NCBI GenBank assembly: GCA_030530605.1
Contig: JAUMUO010000001.1
Coordinates: 6,916 to 59,428 of the forward strand
DNA: 52,513 nucleotides
Source: Candidatus Saccharimonadota bacterium
GTDB taxonomy: Bacteria > Patescibacteriota > Saccharimonadia > Saccharimonadales > Saccharimonadaceae
Direction: 5' to 3'
Below are positions 49,291 to 52,513 of this stretch, piece after piece. Every line of letters starts with the position of its first letter. Position 1 is the stretch's first letter. The translations under genes and the position numbers were made by a program. The notes under the pieces are model-generated. The model was not told where the DNA came from. It worked only from the letters and a program-made list of their open reading frames with translations, and searched no databases.

Positions 49291-49692
49291 CTAAAAATCA
49301 ACCTCAAAAAGCTTTATAATCTCATGCTTTTTAGTAATAATCATAATTCTATGTTTCCCACTAATAAAACCATCCTGACGCTTTATTTCACGTATGCATT
49401 TGTCTTCTGGCAAACTCATACGACTTAAATCTATAATCATATTCCTCGACTGCCGAAGTGCTAGACGCATGTTGTTTTCAATCGTACGACTACTTTTGCC
49501 ATGTGGAGACTTAATTTCCCACTCTAACCCTTCATATCTAATATCTGGCGTAGCGCGGTTATTGGCAGTAGGTATAAACTCTACATCACCACCAGTCCAA
49601 GACAAAATTGTAGCTACATTGAATTCATGTGGCTGTACTAACGCACTTTTTGGCACTGTTATGCGCCCAATTTTATCTTTTTTCTGTTTCAT
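49291..49692 (-). CDS. Stand-alone CdiA-CT-like nuclease
   Basis: 133 residues matching the C-terminal tRNase domain of contact-dependent inhibition toxins: NVATILSWTGGDVEFIPTAN, ATPDIRYEGLEWEIKSPHGK and IENNMRLALRQSRNMIIDLS. D50, E59 and K61 form a D-x8-E-x-K arrangement like PD-(D/E)xK nucleases. Here it is a whole gene with no secretion or delivery region and no recognisable immunity gene. TGATAAAAT (TAAAAT at 49699-49704, minus) ends six bases before ATG, predicting a leaderless message. It lies 3' of the palindromic tRNA-Arg region. It could be a cellular tRNase, a solitary toxin or an exported effector. Confidence 0.8.
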   Translation of the reverse strand: MKQKKDKIGRITVPKSALVQPHEFNVATILSWTGGDVEFIPTANNRATPDIRYEGLEWEIKSPHGKSSRTIENNMRLALRQSRNMIIDLSRMSLPEDKCIREIKRQDGFISGKHRIMIITKKHEIIKLFEVDF

Positions 49693-49733
49693 CAGGTTAT
49701 TTTATCATGTTATCTCTAAAAATTCTAGAGTAA

Positions 49734-49776
49734 CTAGCACTCTACGCTTGACTTTGCCAACTAATGGGTATATTAT
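49734..49776 (+). promoter_or_regulatory. groESL promoter with a half-degenerate CIRCE-like operator
   Basis: TTGACT (49748-49753), 17 bases, TATTAT (49771-49776). CTAGCACTC (49734-49742) matches eight of nine bases of the CIRCE left arm; nine bases on, CTTTGCCAA matches only five of nine of the right arm. The site overlaps the -35, as HrcA operators do. Real control by HrcA is uncertain. Confidence 0.5.
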
Positions 49777-49800
49777 AGAGGCATAAAAGGAGTTAAAATT

Positions 49801-50055
49801 ATGGCTATCAAACCGTTATCAAACCGCGTCGTTGCCAAAATCGAGCAACCTCAGGAAAAAACCGCTTCCGGACTTCTCCTCGGAACCGCTAAAGAAGCCC
49901 CCGCTTATGCCGTGGTCGAATCTGTCGGCCCAGATGTTAAATCCATCAAGAAAGGCGACAAAATTCTTTACAAAGAATTTGCTACTAACAAGGTCAAAGT
50001 CGACGACACCGATTATGTCATCGTTGAAGAAAAAGATATTCTAGCCACAATCTAA
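49801..50055 (+). CDS. groES: Co-chaperonin GroES
   Basis: Caps the GroEL chamber. It has 84 residues, ten or so fewer than usual; PLSNRVVAKIEQPQEKTASG-LLL contains the mobile loop, and GDKILYKEFATNKVKVDDTDYVIVEEKDILA completes the barrel. AAGGAG lies seven to nine bases before ATG. Only eight bases separate it from groEL. Confidence 0.96.
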   Translation: MAIKPLSNRVVAKIEQPQEKTASGLLLGTAKEAPAYAVVESVGPDVKSIKKGDKILYKEFATNKVKVDDTDYVIVEEKDILATI

Positions 50056-50063
50056 GGAGTGAT

Positions 50064-51677
50064 ATGAAAAAGATTTTTTACGCAGATGAAGCAAGAGATA
50101 AAATTTTAAGCGGCGCCAAGCAGCTTTACGACGCCGTCAAAGTTACTTATGGTCCAAAGGGCCAAAACGTCGTCATTGAAAAAACCTATGGCGCACCCAC
50201 CATTACCCACGACGGCGTCACCGTTGCCGAGGCCGTTGATCTCGGCGCCACCGATGATAATCTCGGCGAGCAAATCGGCGCCAAGCTCATCAAGTCCGCC
50301 GCCCAAAAGCTCAATAAAGTCGCCGGCGATGGCACCACTACCGTCACAGTTTTAACTTACAATATCTTAAACGAAGCCAACAAGCTCATCGCCGCTGGCA
50401 TCAATCCAATGGAACTTAGAGCTGGCATTGAAAAAGCCGGCGCCGACATTGTAAAAGCCATCGATAAAAAAGCCGAGAAAATTGAAGGCGACAGTGGAAA
50501 GGTCGCTGAAGTTGCCACCATCTCCGCTGGCTCTGAAGAAATCGGCAAACTCATCGCCGAGGTCATCAGCAAAATCGGCAAAGACGGTGTCGTCACCGTT
50601 GAAGCCGGCCAAGGTCTTGATGTCGAGCAGGAAATCGTTGAAGGCTTTAGCTACGACAAGGGTTATTCTTCTCCGTTCTTTGTCACCGACGTCAATCGCC
50701 AAGAGGCTGTCTTTGAAAAACCTCTCATCCTTGTCACCGACAAGAAAATCTCTGCCGTAAATGACTTACTCCCGCTTCTTGAAAAGTGCGCACAGGCCGG
50801 CAAGAAAGACCTCGTCATCATCGCTGAAGAAGTTGAAGGCGAAGCCCTTTCCGTGCTCGTCTTGAATAAACTTAAAGGCGTCTTTAACACACTCGTTCTC
50901 AAGGCTCCGGCCTTTGGCGACCGCCGCAAAGAAATTATGCAAGACATCGCCATTTTAACTGATGCCACCTTCGTTTCCGAAGACCAGGGCATCAAACTTG
51001 AGGAAGCCGGCCTTGAAGTCTTGGGTTCTGCCGGTAAAGTTATTGCCACCAAAGATGAAACTACAATCATCAAAGGCTCCGGCAACAAAAACAATGTCGC
51101 CGCTCGCATCAAACTCATCCGTTCCCAGGCTGAAAACTCCACTTCCGACTACGAAAAAGGCGAGCTCGAAAAGCGTGCTGCCGCTCTTGAAGGCAAAGTT
51201 GCCGTCATCAAAGTCGGCGGTGCCACCGAAACCGAAATTGATGAAAAGAAATTCCGCGTGGACGACGCCGTTGCCGCCACCAAAGCCGCTCTTTCTGAAG
51301 GTATCGTCGCCGGCGGTGGTATTACTCTCCTAAACTTGAGCAAGACCATCAAGGAAGATAACCCTGGTGCTACTATCGTGAAAAACGCTCTGAAGGCCCC
51401 GTTCCTCACCATCACCGAAAACGCTGGCCTAAACTCCCAGGCCCTTCTCGCCGAAGTTGAAAAGGCCAAAGACGGTGAAGGTATCAATGTTATGGCCCCA
51501 GAAAAAGGCCTCATCGACCTCAAGAAGGCCGGCGTCATTGATCCGGCCCGCGTCACTCGCGAAGCCGTCCAAAATGCCATTTCTATCGCTGCCACTGCTA
51601 TCACTATGGGCGCCCTCATCGTCGATGTCCCTGAAAAAGAGGCTCCGGCTTCCCCTGATATGGGCGGAATGTACTAG
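50064..51677 (+). CDS. groEL: Chaperonin GroEL
   Basis: Folds client proteins in an ATP-driven double ring. 537 residues: VKVTYGPKGQNVVIEK, nucleotide loop GDGTTTVTVL, apical-domain hydrophobic patch region, AGGGITLL and the C-terminal end PDMGGMY (a short variant of the GGM tail). AAGGAG lies five to six bases upstream. Co-transcribed with groES. Confidence 0.98.
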   Translation: MKKIFYADEARDKILSGAKQLYDAVKVTYGPKGQNVVIEKTYGAPTITHDGVTVAEAVDLGATDDNLGEQIGAKLIKSAAQKLNKVAGDGTTTVTVLTYNILNEANKLIAAGINPMELRAGIEKAGADIVKAIDKKAEKIEGDSGKVAEVATISAGSEEIGKLIAEVISKIGKDGVVTVEAGQGLDVEQEIVEGFSYDKGYSSPFFVTDVNRQEAVFEKPLILVTDKKISAVNDLLPLLEKCAQAGKKDLVIIAEEVEGEALSVLVLNKLKGVFNTLVLKAPAFGDRRKEIMQDIAILTDATFVSEDQGIKLEEAGLEVLGSAGKVIATKDETTIIKGSGNKNNVAARIKLIRSQAENSTSDYEKGELEKRAAALEGKVAVIKVGGATETEIDEKKFRVDDAVAATKAALSEGIVAGGGITLLNLSKTIKEDNPGATIVKNALKAPFLTITENAGLNSQALLAEVEKAKDGEGINVMAPEKGLIDLKKAGVIDPARVTREAVQNAISIAATAITMGALIVDVPEKEAPASPDMGGMY

Positions 51678-51684
51678 AGTGTGT

Positions 51685-51690
51685 TATAAT
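51685..51690 (+). promoter_or_regulatory. argS promoter, leaderless
   Basis: TGTGTTATAAT ends seven bases before the ATG at 51698. Confidence 0.7.
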
Positions 51691-51697
51691 TGTTCTA

Positions 51698-52513
51698 ATG
51701 GAACAGATTAAAACTGCATTAGAAGATTACTTAAAGGCTCAGGGTGTCGAAGATGTCACCCCTGAGCTTTCTTCTGCCCCGGAAAACACCGGTGCTGATT
51801 TTTCAACCAATCTTGCGATGAAGCTGGCAAAACATCTTCACAAATCGCCGATGGAAATCGCCGAGGACATCAAAGCGACCCTCAAAGATTTCAAAGTAGA
51901 AGTCGCCGCTCCCGGCTTTCTTAACTTTACTTTGGACGAAGACTATTGGCAAAACACTTTAGAAACTCTTTCTAAAAAGTCCTTCGAAAAAGACGAGCTA
52001 AAAAACCAGACCATCCTTGCTGAATTCTCCGACCCCAACCCCTTCAAAGTCCTTCACGTCGGGCATCTTTACACCAGCATCGTCGGTGATGCCATTTCAA
52101 GGCTGCTTGAAAATGCCGGGGGCAGCGTCAAGCGTCTTAATTTTGGCGGCGATGTCGGTCTTCACGTTGCCAAAAACCTTTACATCTTAAAAGACCAAGA
52201 CATTACCAAATATGAAAATGCCACCCCGGCCAAGAAAACCGAATTACTTGGCAAATGCTACATTGAAGGCACTCGTGCCTATGAAGACAGCGAAGAAGCT
52301 CACCAGGAAATCACCGATTTGAACAAATTGATTTATGAAATCAATGCCTCTGGCCCCGAAGCGTCATACGACGACCCCTATGTTTCTAAAGTCGCCAGCC
52401 TCTACTGGTGGGGAAGACAGGCCAGCTACGATTACTTCGCTGATTTTTACAAGAACATCAGTCTAAAATTTGATAAATTCTACCCTGAATCTTCCGTCGC
52501 CAGCCTCGGCAAA
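51698..52513 (+). CDS. argS: Arginyl-tRNA synthetase, N-terminal part
   Basis: The first 272 residues of ArgRS, cut by the window edge. Present are the N-terminal Add1 domain (about 1-90; GADFSTNLAMKLAKHL, APGFLNFTL) and the class I active-site start EFSDPNPFKVLHVGHLYTSI, aligning with EFSSPN-KPFHVGHLRST, then NFGGDVGLHVAKNL. In most ArgRS the position after PNP is A-K; here F-K. It charges, among others, the tRNA-Arg(GCG) encoded 3 kb upstream. Confidence 0.94.
   Translation, partial: MEQIKTALEDYLKAQGVEDVTPELSSAPENTGADFSTNLAMKLAKHLHKSPMEIAEDIKATLKDFKVEVAAPGFLNFTLDEDYWQNTLETLSKKSFEKDELKNQTILAEFSDPNPFKVLHVGHLYTSIVGDAISRLLENAGGSVKRLNFGGDVGLHVAKNLYILKDQDITKYENATPAKKTELLGKCYIEGTRAYEDSEEAHQEITDLNKLIYEINASGPEASYDDPYVSKVASLYWWGRQASYDYFADFYKNISLKFDKFYPESSVASLGK

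Noticed and set aside
1-52513. Alternative genetic code (UGA as glycine, as in Gracilibacteria/Absconditabacteria)
   Set aside because: UGA ends well-conserved genes such as tsaD and the femX-like gene at the expected lengths, and no conserved gene needs readthrough.
1-52513. CRISPR array or prophage
   Set aside because: No regularly spaced direct repeats, cas genes, capsid, portal, terminase or tail genes were seen.

Overview
The window looks like a chromosome segment of a Patescibacteria/CPR bacterium, most probably Candidatus Saccharibacteria (TM7). The evidence is indirect. Many housekeeping proteins are short versions of their families: TlyA lacks its S4 domain, the HolA-like delta subunit has 213 residues, the Pta-like protein has 249, and PolA has no proofreading site. 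UGA is used as a stop codon (for example at the ends of femX-like and tsaD), which argues against the UGA=Gly lineages Gracilibacteria and Absconditabacteria. There are almost no biosynthetic genes. No 16S rRNA lies in the window, so the assignment is an inference.

Layout. 1-6.3 kb: a visibly AT-rich, minus-strand accessory stretch with three glycosyltransferases in one operon and a three-gene unit around an OLD-family ATPase/TOPRIM nuclease. 6.3-15 kb: a Pta-like acyltransferase, an undecaprenyl-phosphate sugar transferase, the rpsF-ssb-rpsR-efp-tlyA operon, ftsK and pnp. 15-27 kb: an orphan protein, truB, rpsO, a DHH-like protein with a giant acidic/proline tail, rpsT with a histone-H1-like tail, holA-like, mutM, a RhuM-Fic fusion, polA, a nucleotide-kinase-like protein and pyrG. 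27-33 kb: HIT, an ANL-family adenylating enzyme, a tandem pair of 7TM sensor-like proteins, a membrane protein and a ZIP transporter. 33-35 kb: a decayed zone with a transposase core fragment, the tail of a broken MFS gene, an intact MFS gene and tRNA-Ser(GGA). 35-46 kb: a MacB-like ABC pair, tsaD, a membrane protein, alkD-like, femX-like, a solo transposase N-terminal-domain protein, a structured RNA with small ORFs, valS, a small-protein operon and tRNA-Ser(CGA). 46-52.5 kb: a membrane protein, a MurE-like ligase facing a degenerate Mur-ligase paralog, tRNA-Arg(GCG), a palindrome-rich region, a CdiA-CT-like nuclease, groES-groEL and the start of argS.

Expression. Two kinds of gene start can be read from the sequence. 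Many genes on both strands have an extended -10 box (TGnTATAAT or close) ending exactly 6-7 nt before the ATG with no Shine-Dalgarno sequence, which predicts leaderless mRNAs. A second set (the OLD module, ANL ligase, 7TM pair and several small orphan proteins) has ordinary leaders with strong AAGGAGG or AAGGGGG sites.

Most worth following up: the leaderless-promoter architecture; the MurE/degenerate-Mur pair; the OLD three-gene unit; the CdiA-CT-like nuclease beside tRNA-Arg and its tRNA-derived repeats; a well-folded unassigned RNA at 41552-41598; and the ANL ligase mRNA with complementary ends.
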